Positions 25,192-33,690 of a stretch of DNA of 64,000 nt are shown here, one piece after another. Source of the DNA: Cellulomonas wangsupingiae. GTDB taxonomy: Bacteria > Actinomycetota > Actinomycetes > Actinomycetales > Cellulomonadaceae. The DNA lies in the NCBI RefSeq assembly GCF_024508275.1, contig NZ_CP101989.1, positions 496,001 through 560,000 of the forward strand, given 5' to 3'. Position 1 is the first letter of the stretch; every line of letters starts with the position of its first letter. Under the pieces are notes generated by a model. It ran no database searches, was not told the origin of the DNA, and saw only the letters and a program-made list of their open reading frames with translations. The position numbers and the translations under genes were made by a program.

Positions 25192-25833
25192 CTACGTGAT
25201 CTCGGTCCACCGGATCCGCTCCGCCACGGGCCAGGACCGATCGACCTTCGGCAGCAGGGCCGGCTGGACCGCCCACGTGCCGTCCGGTTCGACCCGCCAC
25301 GCCCCGCGGTCGAGCATCTCGTGCCAGCGCGCCACCCTGGCCGGCAGCGAGCTGTGCGCCACCACCTCGGTCCCCGACTGCGGGTCGTACCGGAACGTAT
25401 CGGTCGACCCGTCGGGCCCTGCCGCCAGCACGAGCGGCAGCAGCCACGAGTCGAAGACCATCCACTCACGCCTCCAGACGGCGGCCTTCTCGCTGTCCGA
25501 GGCGTGCGGATCAGTCAGCACGTCGGCGTCGCCGCAGATGCCGTAGTACGTCAACGAGGTCTCGAGCGTCGTGCCGAGGTCGTAGAACGCCCCCGCCGGT
25601 CTGAGGCCCGGGAGCTGGGCACTCGTGCCGACGTCGGTGCCGACCCGTTCGCCGTCGTGCCACGCCCACACCGCGGCGACCTCCTCGCTCAGGGTGAACC
25701 CGTGGGCGGCCGCGGCCCGCCGGATCTGCTCCGGTTCCAGTCCGGGACGCAACCGGTCGACCACGCGGGCGCCCAGGTGCGCCAGGCGCTCGACCCATCC
25801 GTCCAGGGCGGCGACGATCTGAGCTCCGCTCAT
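25192..25833 (-). CDS. SUKH (SMI1/KNR4)-like protein, copy 1
   Basis: A 213-residue protein with the SMI1/KNR4-like plan: N-terminal helices ending in RLRPGL, then FTLSEEVAAVWAWHDGE (the typical PxxYxxFL-like opening of SUKH immunity proteins), a WLLPLVLAAG strand, TFRYDP, and the C-terminal VVAHSSLPARVARWHEMLD. It is clearly paralogous to the protein at 51542-52132, sharing RLRPGL, LSEEV, LPLVL, VVAHS-LP and PDGTW. Many SUKH proteins neutralise contact-dependent toxins, but no toxin gene is adjacent. It lies next to tRNA-Ser(CGA). ATG 25833 aligns with the paralogue start. Confidence 0.62.
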   Translation of the reverse strand: MSGAQIVAALDGWVERLAHLGARVVDRLRPGLEPEQIRRAAAAHGFTLSEEVAAVWAWHDGERVGTDVGTSAQLPGLRPAGAFYDLGTTLETSLTYYGICGDADVLTDPHASDSEKAAVWRREWMVFDSWLLPLVLAAGPDGSTDTFRYDPQSGTEVVAHSSLPARVARWHEMLDRGAWRVEPDGTWAVQPALLPKVDRSWPVAERIRWTEIT

Positions 25834-26322
25834 CAGGGCACAGGTGTCAGCACGGCCGCCACAACAGCGGCCACCACGGTGCGTCGGTTCACGAGGTGCC
25901 CCCATCTCGATCCACAGCCAGCCGAACGACCGGCTCCCCACACCGAACCACTCGCCCACCTGCCCCCGCCTCGGCCAGTCAGGTGGACTGCCAGCGGGCA
26001 CGCTGACCTCAGCGCACCGCAGGTGGCTGCTCGAGGACTTCGCCGACATCGCCCGGGCGGCCGAGGTGCGCGACGTCGACGACGTCGCGCGGCAGCTGAC
26101 GATCCTGCGGGACGGGGCGATGGTGAACGGCCACCTTGGGTGACGCCCTGTCGGTCGCGGGGGACCTGAGGGCCGCCTTCATCTCGGTCATCACGCGGTA
26201 GGTGGTGTCCGCGGTCACGTCCTGACGCGGCCGCGACGTGCGCTCGTCCGGCGGAACCGCGGACCGGCGCTGCTCGCTCCGTGCGCCCTTCCCGAGCGCG
26301 CGGCGCCCCGGCACGCCACCAT
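25834..26322. other. 489-bp gap holding a decayed TetR gene
   Basis: Between the SUKH-like gene and the membrane protein, only the TetR remnant (26009-26201) is recognisable. The first ~175 bp and the last ~120 bp show no coding bias or clear signals. Confidence 0.5.
26009..26201 (+). pseudogene. 3' remnant of a TetR regulator, frameshifted
   Basis: Frame 26015-26143 reads HRRWLLEDFADIARAAEV, then DDVARQLTILRDGAMVNGHLG, which is the typical C-terminal domain end of actinobacterial TetR proteins. A single-base shift at the HLG codons continues it as DALSVAGDLRAAFISVITR to a stop at 26201, the expected family tail. The DNA-binding half is absent upstream. So this is a 5'-truncated, frameshifted relic, lying ~1 kb from a tRNA gene. 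Confidence 0.6.
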
Positions 26323-26949
26323 GTGCGCGTGATCCTCTACGCGCAGACCCCGTGGCGCCGCACGCGCCAGGTCATCGGCGACCTGCTCGTCACCGGCTGG
26401 GTCGTCCTGTGGGTGGGCGTCGGGCGGGAGGTGCACGACGTCGTCGGACGGCTCGCCGCCCCCGGACGCACCCTCGAGGACGCCGGGTCCTCCCTCTCGG
26501 AGAGCATGGCCTCCGCCGGGGACGCCGTCGCCCGCGTCCCCGTCGTCGGCGACGAGGTGCGCGCCCCGTTCACCGCGGCCGGCGGCGCCGCGGACTCGAT
26601 CGCGCTCGCGGGCATCGAGGTGCAGCAGGGGGTCGGCCGGCTCGCGCTGCTGCTGGGGCTCCTGGTCGCGGCCGTCCCGATCCTGCTCGTCGGCGCCGCC
26701 TGGCTGCGTTCGCGCGTCCGGTTCGTGAGCCGTGCACGTGCGGCCAGGCGCATCCTCGACTCGGCGGCCGACCTCGACCTGTTCGCCCTGCGGGCGCTCG
26801 CCACCCAGCCGGTGCGCGAGCTCGCCCGTGTGAGCGACGACCCGGCGGACGCGTGGCGCCGCAGGGACCCCGACGTCCTGCGGGCCCTCGCCGAGCTCGA
26901 GCTGCACGCGCTCGGCCTGCGCGCGCCCGCCGGGTCGGCGCCGTCCTGA
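26323..26949 (+). CDS. Conserved hypothetical membrane protein
   Basis: A 208-residue protein (GTG 26323; GTG 26329 also possible) with two clear membrane helices: VIGDLLVTGWVVLWVGVG (~14-31) and VGRLALLLGLLVAAVPILLV (~105-124). Between them is an amphipathic region with Ser/Ala-rich helices (SLSESMASAGDAVARVPVVG) that should lie outside. The C-terminal cytoplasmic ~75 residues are helical and charged. No family name is recalled with confidence. It is monocistronic and neighbours no functional partner. Confidence 0.72.
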   Translation: MRVILYAQTPWRRTRQVIGDLLVTGWVVLWVGVGREVHDVVGRLAAPGRTLEDAGSSLSESMASAGDAVARVPVVGDEVRAPFTAAGGAADSIALAGIEVQQGVGRLALLLGLLVAAVPILLVGAAWLRSRVRFVSRARAARRILDSAADLDLFALRALATQPVRELARVSDDPADAWRRRDPDVLRALAELELHALGLRAPAGSAPS

Positions 26950-27113
26950 GCGCCCCGGCCGCGTGCCGCACGCCCGCAGGCCACGTCGCCGCTCCGCGGA
27001 CGCGGTGTCACTCGTCCGCCGGGCGCGCCGGTCGTGAGGACGGCGACGACGTCGAGCGGCCGGGCGGGGCAGCGGTGCTGACGGGAGCGCGGGGCGACGT
27101 CGACGCGACGGAG

Positions 27114-27611
27114 CTAGGAGCGGAGCGCCTGCAGCCACGCCCTCGCCGCTCGACCGAAGGGCTCCGCCTCCATCTGCACGAGAGGCAGCAAAGCTCGTGC
27201 CACCTCGGTGGCCGTCGCCACCTGGCTGTCGGTGAGGTGCCCGGACAGGGCCAGCTCGTCGAACTCGTCCTGGTCGACGATGCCGGCGCGGCCGTCGGCG
27301 GCGCGCACCAGGTCCAGCTCCAGGTCGACGAAGGACCACACGCTTCCGTCGAGCGTCGGTGGTGTGCAGATGTCGATCGTGAGGTCGGTCGTGTCGGTGA
27401 ACCAGAAGGCGGGCAGCCACCATGCGCCCTCCGTGACCAGCCAGACGGCATCGTGCTCCTGGGACTCGTGGCGGCCGTCGGGCTGACGGACCGGGTTCCC
27501 GCGCCGCGCGCCCAGCCATGTGCCGTGCTGGTCCTGGCCGAGGTGCTCGACCGGCCAGCTGAACCGCTCCGCGCAGGTCCCGTCGACCAGGGACACCTTC
27601 TGCTTCGACAT
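27114..27611 (-). CDS. DUF402 domain protein
   Basis: A 165-residue member of the DUF402 family, which includes the nucleoside/phosphonate phosphatase-like protein FomD. Landmarks are WWLPAFWFTDTTDLTIDICTP, then a WSFVDLELDLV strand with the family's D-x-E-L-D metal-binding motif and a DQDEFDELALSGHLT helix. ATG 27611 begins MSKQKVSLVDG. It probably binds divalent metal and acts on a phosphorylated small molecule. It lies 29 bp from the lysoplasmalogenase gene on the same strand, so it may be co-transcribed. Confidence 0.78.
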   Translation of the reverse strand: MSKQKVSLVDGTCAERFSWPVEHLGQDQHGTWLGARRGNPVRQPDGRHESQEHDAVWLVTEGAWWLPAFWFTDTTDLTIDICTPPTLDGSVWSFVDLELDLVRAADGRAGIVDQDEFDELALSGHLTDSQVATATEVARALLPLVQMEAEPFGRAARAWLQALRS

Positions 27612-27640
27612 CCTCGGGACGTGGCCAGGCTGGTGGCCCG

Positions 27641-28411
27641 TCACTGGTTCGACAGCCCGGCCCGGCGGTCTCCACCGGTTCGGCGAGGAGCCAGCTCGTC
27701 CTGCAGAACGTCCGCCGGCGCCACCTGCTGCTCCGGCGCACGACGCTCGGCGGCGTCGCGGCGCAGCACCGCCGCGGCGAGCAGGCCCTGCCCCACGGTG
27801 TACGTCAGCATCACCCAGAACCCCTGACCCGCGATGTCCCACGACGGGACGAACGCCTCGAGCGCGATGAGCGCGTCGCTCACCAGGAAGATCGCACCGC
27901 CCAGCGCCGCGACCCGTCCCAGGCCGGTCGCCAGCACGGCCATGGCGGTGAGCATCGCGCCGTAGACGCACACGGGCACGAGCAGGCTCCCGGCGTGCGG
28001 TGCGCAGAGGGCCACCAGCGTCCCGAGCGCCGCGGCGTACGGCAGCAGCAGGAGTCGACGCCGGTGCACGACGGACCTGCGCACGAACGGCGCGAACGCC
28101 GCGACGTAGGCCACCTGGGCGAGCAGGAAGAACCCGACCATCACCAGGAAGGACATGTCGTCGTCGACCAGCGACGGCACCAGGTCACCGAGCCACGAGA
28201 ACCCGAGCGCGACGAGCACCCAGGTGACCAGCCGGCTGCGCGGCCTGCGCGTGGCGGTGAACACGACGGCGGCGAGCGCCGGCATCAGGGTCCACTGGCT
28301 CACCGTCGACAGGTCCTGCGCGCCCGTCGCCTCGGCGGTGAGGTGGACGAGCAGGAGCACGCCGGCGACTGCGGCCCAGGTGCGTGCGGCTGTGGACAGC
28401 GTGCGTCCCAC
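27641..28411 (-). CDS. Lysoplasmalogenase / YhhN (TMEM86) family membrane protein
   Basis: A 256-residue protein with eight predicted membrane helices and the YhhN signature elements ALGFSWLGDLVPSL (Asp in TM3) and GGAIFLVSDALIALE (Ser-Asp pair), both implicated in catalysis for this family. The family hydrolyses vinyl-ether or lysophospholipid substrates. GTG 28411 has GAGGAGG 4 nt upstream. It is probably transcribed together with DUF402. The C-terminal ~35 residues are charged and cytoplasmic. Confidence 0.85.
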   Translation of the reverse strand: MGRTLSTAARTWAAVAGVLLLVHLTAEATGAQDLSTVSQWTLMPALAAVVFTATRRPRSRLVTWVLVALGFSWLGDLVPSLVDDDMSFLVMVGFFLLAQVAYVAAFAPFVRRSVVHRRRLLLLPYAAALGTLVALCAPHAGSLLVPVCVYGAMLTAMAVLATGLGRVAALGGAIFLVSDALIALEAFVPSWDIAGQGFWVMLTYTVGQGLLAAAVLRRDAAERRAPEQQVAPADVLQDELAPRRTGGDRRAGLSNQ

Positions 28412-28645
28412 GACGACCTCCTCGCCGCCGGGGTACGTCCCGGCGGCCGACAGTGCGGGACCCCGTCGTCCCGGAGCGCCGATGCTAGCGGTGCGAACCC
28501 CACGCACCTGCTGCGCTGCCGCCCTGGTCGTCACCGCGTTCGTCCTGGTCGACCCCGCCCGCGTGCCTCCGATGTCACTTTCTCGGCTCTCCGTGGCAGA
28601 GGGGAGGGGTCGCTCCGCTGCGGCTCCCGGATCGAAGGAGGAGCC

Positions 28646-29098
28646 ATGAAGAACCCCACGGACGCGCTCGAGGCCGTCGCCGACGCCGCCGCAGTCCTCA
28701 CCTACGCCGTCAGCGTCCTGCCACCGTCGGCCACGATCGGGATGCTTGCCGCCCAGCTGGACCGCCTGTCGCGTGCGGTCGCCCGGGCGCAGGTCATCGC
28801 GACGGTCGACCCCGAGGCGATGCTCGACGAGCCCGTGCCCGGCTGCTTCGCACCCGAGGACGCCACCGAGCACGCGGACGACCTCGCGACCCTCGAGGCG
28901 ATCGCGGCCATGCCGACGGGTCCCGTCATGGTCGCGGTCCGCGTCCGTCCCCTCGACGACGACTCGATCGAGGACGCGCTGCGGTGGTGGCTCAACGGAC
29001 AGCACTTCGTGGCCGCGCCCGCCGGCGAGCGGTACGAGATCGACGGCAACCGACTCGCCAGTGCCATCGCCGAGCGATTCCTGCCGGTGGAGCTGTGA
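28646..29098 (+). CDS. Hypothetical protein (150 aa)
   Basis: ATG 28646 with AAGGAGG 5 nt upstream gives 150 residues. A helical N-terminus (ALEAVADAAAVLTYAVSVLPP, then IGMLAAQLDRLSRAVARAQ) leads to an acidic middle (EDATEHADDLATLEAIAAMP) and a small C-terminal alpha/beta part (VMVAVRVRPLDDDSIEDALRWWLN). No membrane segment and no known family. The strong ribosome site and clean codon bias show it is real. The FUSC gene follows 107 bp later on the same strand. Confidence 0.65.
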   Translation: MKNPTDALEAVADAAAVLTYAVSVLPPSATIGMLAAQLDRLSRAVARAQVIATVDPEAMLDEPVPGCFAPEDATEHADDLATLEAIAAMPTGPVMVAVRVRPLDDDSIEDALRWWLNGQHFVAAPAGERYEIDGNRLASAIAERFLPVEL

Positions 29099-29205
29099 TC
29101 CTGGGCTCGGCGGCGCGCGGACGGGCCACGACCCGGCCTGTGGCGGCTCCCTCCCTCCCGCCCTAGCGTGAGGACCGAGCGTGGCCGAACCTCCGAGGGG
29201 GCACC

Positions 29206-31059
29206 GTGGGGGGCACTGGGAGCACCGAGGCGCGTACGCGCCCCAAGGGCAGCCCGATGCTGATCGTGCTGATGATCATCGTCGTCCTGCCGTCGGTCCT
29301 GCTGGCCGACGCCTGGGGCGCGGGTGCGGCCGGGATCATCGGCGGCCTGACGGGCATGTTCGCGCTGGTGGCGCTGATCGGTGGCCCGTTGCGGGCGGAC
29401 CTGCGCGTCGCCGCGGTGATGGGCCCGCTGCTCGTCGTCGCGGCGGCCGTGCCACGCCTGGTGGCGGAGACGTCGCGCCCGTGGGCGATGGTGCTGGTCG
29501 TGCTGCTCACCGCGGTGGCCGCGCTGCTCCCGCTGGTCGGGCCGCGCTTCGGCACGGCGGGCCTGGGGCTGGGGATGACGACGATGTTCGGCTACGGCTA
29601 CGCACCGGAGGGTGGTGCCGACCACCGGCAGGTGATCGCGGCGGCCGTCGCGGGCGTCGTGGTGGCCGTCGTGCTGCGTGTCCTCATGGGGATCTCCGAC
29701 CCGTCGAAGCCGACGCGGGAGCAGGTCGCCGCGGTGCTCGTCGCCGACGACCCGAGCACGGCCACCGCCACCGCGTTCGGCACCTGGCTGACCGACGGCC
29801 GGCAGCGGTGGCTCGCGCAGGCGCTCGAGGGCGCCTCGAGCTACCGGCTGGCGCTGCGCACCGCCGAGCTCGCGACGGGCGGTGGCCCGGGTGATGTCGG
29901 TGCGCTGCAGGCCCGTGCCCAGGAGCTGGCCGCGCGGCTGCGGGCCAAGCCGGGACGCGAGAAGCACGCCGCGGTGTCGTCCTCGTCGCGGACGTCCTCG
30001 CCGACGCCCGCGGCGGGCCCGTCGTCCGCACCGGCCGTCGTCGAGGTCCCCGACGCCCCGGGCGCCGCCCTCGACACCGTCGAGCAGGCGTTGCTGACGC
30101 GCGACACCACGGCGGTCAGGCTCGAGCGCGACCGGCGCCACCAGCTGCAGGACGCCGTGCTGCACCCGTCCGCGCGGCTGCGGTCCGTGCAGGTGCGGCA
30201 CGCGCTGCGCACCGCGCTGGCCGTGCTGATCATGCTGCTCATCACCTCGCGCCTGCAGCGGGGCGACCCGCTGGTCTCCACGGCGCTGCTGGCGACCTTC
30301 GGCATCATGCAGGCCACCTGGAGCGACACCGCCGTCAAGACGCGCAACAAGGTCGTCGGGGTGGTCGCCGGTGCGCTCACGGTCGCGGTGGTGCTGCTCG
30401 TCGTGCCGGAGCGGTACCTCGTCCTCGTCGCGCTCGTGTCCCTGTGCCTGGGGCTCTGGTACATCACCACCGTCCCGGCGCTCGGCAGCGCGTTCATGGT
30501 GGTCGTCAGCGTCGGCTTCAACGCCGTCAACCGTGACCTGGACCCCGTCACGCTGCTGCTGCAGTACGTCGCGCTCATCGCCTGCGCGGTGCTGCTGGGC
30601 GTGGTCCTCGGGTTCGTCGTCGTCCCGGGCTTCCGGCCACCGCCGCTGCGCGAACGCGTCCGGACCGCCGCGGACGCCACCGCGACGGCGCTCCGGGCAT
30701 CGAGCGGCCAGGGGTCGCAGGGACCGGACGAGATCGCCCTGTTCCGCGACGCGGTGCGGCTGCAGGACGACCTGGTCCCCGACCGCGACCGGCTCGACGA
30801 CCAGCAGCTCGCCGAGCTCGACACGCTGCGCAACGGGCTGCGCGACCTGACCGTCCTGGCGCAGGCGGTGCCGTTGGCGCCGGGTGAGCTCGACCAGGTG
30901 GTGCAGGCGCTGCGCCCGGACGGGCGGGCGGGTGCGGACCCGCAGGACGGCGCTGCTGGTGACGCGTCCGGTGCCGGCTCGTCGACGCTGCGGCAGCTGG
31001 CCCAGCAGGCCGGGGAGTCGGAGCGGTACCTGCTGCGGACGCTGCCCGACCAGGGCTGA
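29206..31059 (+). CDS. FUSC-family (aromatic acid exporter-like) membrane protein
   Basis: A 617-residue FUSC/YccS-type protein with the two-block layout of the family: ~5-6 helices near the N-terminus (LIVLMIIVVLPSVLLADAWG to VVVAVVLRVLMG, ~20-165), a cytoplasmic segment (~165-320), and a second helix block (~325-480) starting HALRTALAVLIMLLITSRLQ. That block contains GFVVVPGFRPP. The C-terminal ~130 residues are helical and cytoplasmic. Such proteins export aromatic acids or are involved in fusaric-acid resistance. Start GTG 29206 has GAGGGGG 4 nt upstream. No periplasmic adaptor is encoded, as expected in a Gram-positive. Confidence 0.85.
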   Translation: MGGTGSTEARTRPKGSPMLIVLMIIVVLPSVLLADAWGAGAAGIIGGLTGMFALVALIGGPLRADLRVAAVMGPLLVVAAAVPRLVAETSRPWAMVLVVLLTAVAALLPLVGPRFGTAGLGLGMTTMFGYGYAPEGGADHRQVIAAAVAGVVVAVVLRVLMGISDPSKPTREQVAAVLVADDPSTATATAFGTWLTDGRQRWLAQALEGASSYRLALRTAELATGGGPGDVGALQARAQELAARLRAKPGREKHAAVSSSSRTSSPTPAAGPSSAPAVVEVPDAPGAALDTVEQALLTRDTTAVRLERDRRHQLQDAVLHPSARLRSVQVRHALRTALAVLIMLLITSRLQRGDPLVSTALLATFGIMQATWSDTAVKTRNKVVGVVAGALTVAVVLLVVPERYLVLVALVSLCLGLWYITTVPALGSAFMVVVSVGFNAVNRDLDPVTLLLQYVALIACAVLLGVVLGFVVVPGFRPPPLRERVRTAADATATALRASSGQGSQGPDEIALFRDAVRLQDDLVPDRDRLDDQQLAELDTLRNGLRDLTVLAQAVPLAPGELDQVVQALRPDGRAGADPQDGAAGDASGAGSSTLRQLAQQAGESERYLLRTLPDQG

Positions 31060-31122
31060 GCGTCGGCCGGCCCACGGACACGCACCGTGCGACATCCACG
31101 TGCCACGGGCGCCACGCCGCGC

Positions 31123-32688
31123 TCACCCCAGTGCGGTGACGACCGCCCGGTTCGTCTGCACGTCGTGGTCCCACCGTTGGCCCAGGAGGAAGCCGCCCAC
31201 CGGCCACAGGCTGTCGACGTCGACCGGCGTGGGTGCGCGCCACACCTCCGAGCCGTCCTTGCGGTCGAGCGCGACGAGGCGGGTGCCGCCGTCCTCGCCC
31301 AGCGTCGACCCGGCGGTGACGAGCAGGACCCTGCCGTCGGTCATCAGGGGGGTGTCCGACCGCAGGTCGGTCACCCGCCACACCTCGGCACCCGTGCCCG
31401 CGTCGAGCGTCAGCAGCCCGGTGCCGTCCGTGAGGTGGACGAGGCCGTCCAGGGCGACGGCTTCGTGCGGCAGCCGGACGTCCGCGGTCCACAACGGTGC
31501 GTCCTCACGACCCCAGGCATGCAGGCCGTCGACGTCCCACGTGAGCGTCGTGAACGGTGCGGTGCCGTCGTCTACGCCCAGCCACACCCACTCCCCGGGC
31601 CGGGTGACCTCGCCGTCCGGGCGGATGAACGTCGAGGACGCGGGGGCCTGAGGCGGGCCGCCCGGAGGCGCGTACGCGCCTCCGGCCCCCAGGACGACCG
31701 TGCCGTCGGTGGAGCCCGTGACCCAGGCGTCCGCGGCGCGGGGCGTGCGGCGGACCGTCGCGCCCGTCGCGTCGAGGAGGTGCACGGCGTCGGGGGTCAC
31801 GAGGGCGGCGTGGTCACCTGCCGTGAGCAGCTGCAGCTGCTCGGGCGACCCTCCGGGCTCGGGCTCCGCGGGCGGCGGGGCGGGCACGGTGGTGCGCCAC
31901 GCGACGGTCCCGTCGCGTCGGACGGCCCGGACCTCGGCGCCGTCCGACGTGCGGCCGGTCAGCAGCACCAGGTCGCCGAGCGTGGTGGACGACTCCGCGA
32001 CCGGCGCCGCGGCGGCCTCGTCCGTGAGGTCGGCGACGACCGTGCCGTCCCGTGCGTCGAGCAGGACCAGGCGGGTGACGGTCGCGGCGATCCAGCGCAT
32101 CGTGCCGTCCTGCTCGAGCCAGACGGCGTTATCGGCGGTGCACAGCATCACGTCCGACGTGCGGTTGTCGGGGGTGCCGGGCCAGCAGTACGCGGAGCCG
32201 CGCACGGCCGGGACTGCCCCCGCCGGCAGCTCCATGCTGTCGGCCGCGGTGAGCAGGTCGACCTCCCACACCGTCCTGCCCGTCGCCAGGTCGACCGCCC
32301 GCGCGACGACCCGGCCGTCGGGGTGCGTGACGGCCCCCGCCACGTGGCCGGCGGAGGTCGTCACCTGGAACGGGATGTCCTCGTCGCTGGTCCACAGGAT
32401 CTGCGGCGGCCCGTCGAGCGGTGCGACGACGTCGGGGAGCGCGGCGACGGCGGCGAGCCGGTCCCGCTCGCGTGCGGTGACGACGGCCTGCCCGACGACG
32501 CCGACGAGCACCAGGACGACGAGCAGACCCACCCCGAGCGTGGTGGCCCTGCGCCGCCGCACGTGTGCGGCGTCGGTGCCCGCGGTCCCGGACGGGCCGC
32601 CGTCCTCGGGTGCGTCGCCGTCCGGCGGGTCGCCCGGCCCGTCCTCCTCGATGAGGTCGACCTCCTGCTTCGGGCCGCGACGTCCCAT
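31123..32688 (-). CDS. Membrane-anchored PQQ-binding-like beta-propeller protein
   Basis: A 521-residue protein: an acidic cytoplasmic tail (~1-45), one membrane helix (TTLGVGLLVVLVLVGVVGQAV, ~48-68), then an extracellular eight-bladed propeller built from PQQ-like repeats with the D-x-A-TGRTVWEVDL / DAGTGAEVWRVTDL / DRKDGSEVWRAP pattern. No catalytic residues for a PQQ enzyme are obvious, so it is likely a structural or interaction protein. ATG 32688 begins MGRRGPK. It is convergent with the FUSC gene and probably monocistronic. Confidence 0.84.
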   Translation of the reverse strand: MGRRGPKQEVDLIEEDGPGDPPDGDAPEDGGPSGTAGTDAAHVRRRRATTLGVGLLVVLVLVGVVGQAVVTARERDRLAAVAALPDVVAPLDGPPQILWTSDEDIPFQVTTSAGHVAGAVTHPDGRVVARAVDLATGRTVWEVDLLTAADSMELPAGAVPAVRGSAYCWPGTPDNRTSDVMLCTADNAVWLEQDGTMRWIAATVTRLVLLDARDGTVVADLTDEAAAAPVAESSTTLGDLVLLTGRTSDGAEVRAVRRDGTVAWRTTVPAPPPAEPEPGGSPEQLQLLTAGDHAALVTPDAVHLLDATGATVRRTPRAADAWVTGSTDGTVVLGAGGAYAPPGGPPQAPASSTFIRPDGEVTRPGEWVWLGVDDGTAPFTTLTWDVDGLHAWGREDAPLWTADVRLPHEAVALDGLVHLTDGTGLLTLDAGTGAEVWRVTDLRSDTPLMTDGRVLLVTAGSTLGEDGGTRLVALDRKDGSEVWRAPTPVDVDSLWPVGGFLLGQRWDHDVQTNRAVVTALG

Positions 32689-32746
32689 CGGCGCAGGGTA
32701 ACCGGACACAGGCCGCGGACGGGCGGATTCCACCCCGTCCCAGGTC

Positions 32747-32854
32747 CCGGCCGGCTGGCGCGAGCAGCGGAGCCGGTGGGACCGCCTGCACCTCGTGCGC
32801 CTCGTCCTGATCGTCACCGCGTTCGTCCTCGCGACCGTGGCGGCCACGAGGTGA
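32747..32854 (+). pseudogene. C-terminal remnant of a DUF1772 (anthrone oxygenase-like) membrane protein
   Basis: The frame ending at TGA 32852-32854 reads GWREQRSRWDRLHLVRLVLIV continuing TAFVLATVAATR. That matches the usual C-terminal end (W-x-R-H-x-VR then a hydrophobic helix) of DUF1772 proteins. There is no start or upstream half, and the antisense propeller gene begins just to the left. Likely a relic. Confidence 0.42.
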
Positions 32855-32907
32855 GACCGGCTCTGGGCACGCGGGCGAGCCGAAGGTGCGGGCCGGCCGC
32901 CCGGTCC

Positions 32908-33690
32908 TCAGAACGGCAGCGGTGCCCGCAGCACGCCCTGGCCGATGAACGTCGCGATCGCGTCGAGCCGCCGTTCGGAGGCCGCGCAGACCTCCGGTGT
33001 CGCGCCCTGCCGCCACACGTCCTGCGCCTCCTGCCACGCGAGGTCGCGCGTGAACCTGATGACGAGGTCGGAGAGCCAGTTCGCGCCCACGTCCCACGGC
33101 GCGCCGTCGGGGCCGTGGGAGAGCAGCGAGCCGAGCTCCTCGCGCAACCCGTCCATCTCCGCCTGGAACACGTCGTTGACGAGGCCGTAGTCGTGGTGCT
33201 GTGCGGCGTCCTCGCCGTCCGGGGCGACGTGGCGCCAGGTGGCGACCAGCGCGTGCGCGAGGTCGAAGTTGATGTGGGCGTTGACGCCGAGCACCGCGGA
33301 GTTCACCGGCGGCACGCGCGGGTCGTGGCGGTTGTCGAACAGCACGCGCCACACCCCGGGGGCCGTGCGGACGTCGACGGCGTACCGGCGCAGCGCCTGG
33401 AAGTACCGCTGGGCGAACTCGAGGTCGAGGCGCACCAGGAACGGCGACGACCGGAACTCCCCGCTCTCCACCATCTCGCCGATCCGCCGCGTGATGACGT
33501 GGTAGAGCCGGGTGAAGGACGCGATGCCGTCGTCCTCGCCCCGCGGGGACGTGCTCGCGGCCCCGTCCCGGATCATCTCGAGCCGGCGGACGACGTCGGG
33601 GATCGACGTCGGCGGCGCGTCCCCGGCCAGGTCGGCGAGCCGCCGCACGGTGCCGCCGTCCTCCGGCTGGTCGTCCGGCGGCCCGCTCAC
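32908..33690 (-). CDS. DUF5995 family protein
   Basis: A 260-residue protein of the actinobacterial DUF5995 family. Landmarks are GIASFTRLYHVITRRIGEMV, then FDNRHDPRVPPVNSAVLGVN, followed by AHINFDLAHAL, which resembles a small helical enzyme with conserved His/Asp (HDP, HIN, DLAHA). Function is unknown. GTG 33690 overlaps the stop of the sugar permease (GTGA), so it is translated with the ABC operon. That coupling suggests a role linked to the imported sugar, though no family evidence supports it. Confidence 0.75.
   Translation of the reverse strand: MSGPPDDQPEDGGTVRRLADLAGDAPPTSIPDVVRRLEMIRDGAASTSPRGEDDGIASFTRLYHVITRRIGEMVESGEFRSSPFLVRLDLEFAQRYFQALRRYAVDVRTAPGVWRVLFDNRHDPRVPPVNSAVLGVNAHINFDLAHALVATWRHVAPDGEDAAQHHDYGLVNDVFQAEMDGLREELGSLLSHGPDGAPWDVGANWLSDLVIRFTRDLAWQEAQDVWRQGATPEVCAASERRLDAIATFIGQGVLRAPLPF

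Noticed and set aside
28155..28649. Plus-strand ORF antisense to the YhhN gene
   Set aside because: Overlaps the lysoplasmalogenase helices on the other strand; composition is Ser/Thr/Arg shadow and it has no ribosome site.
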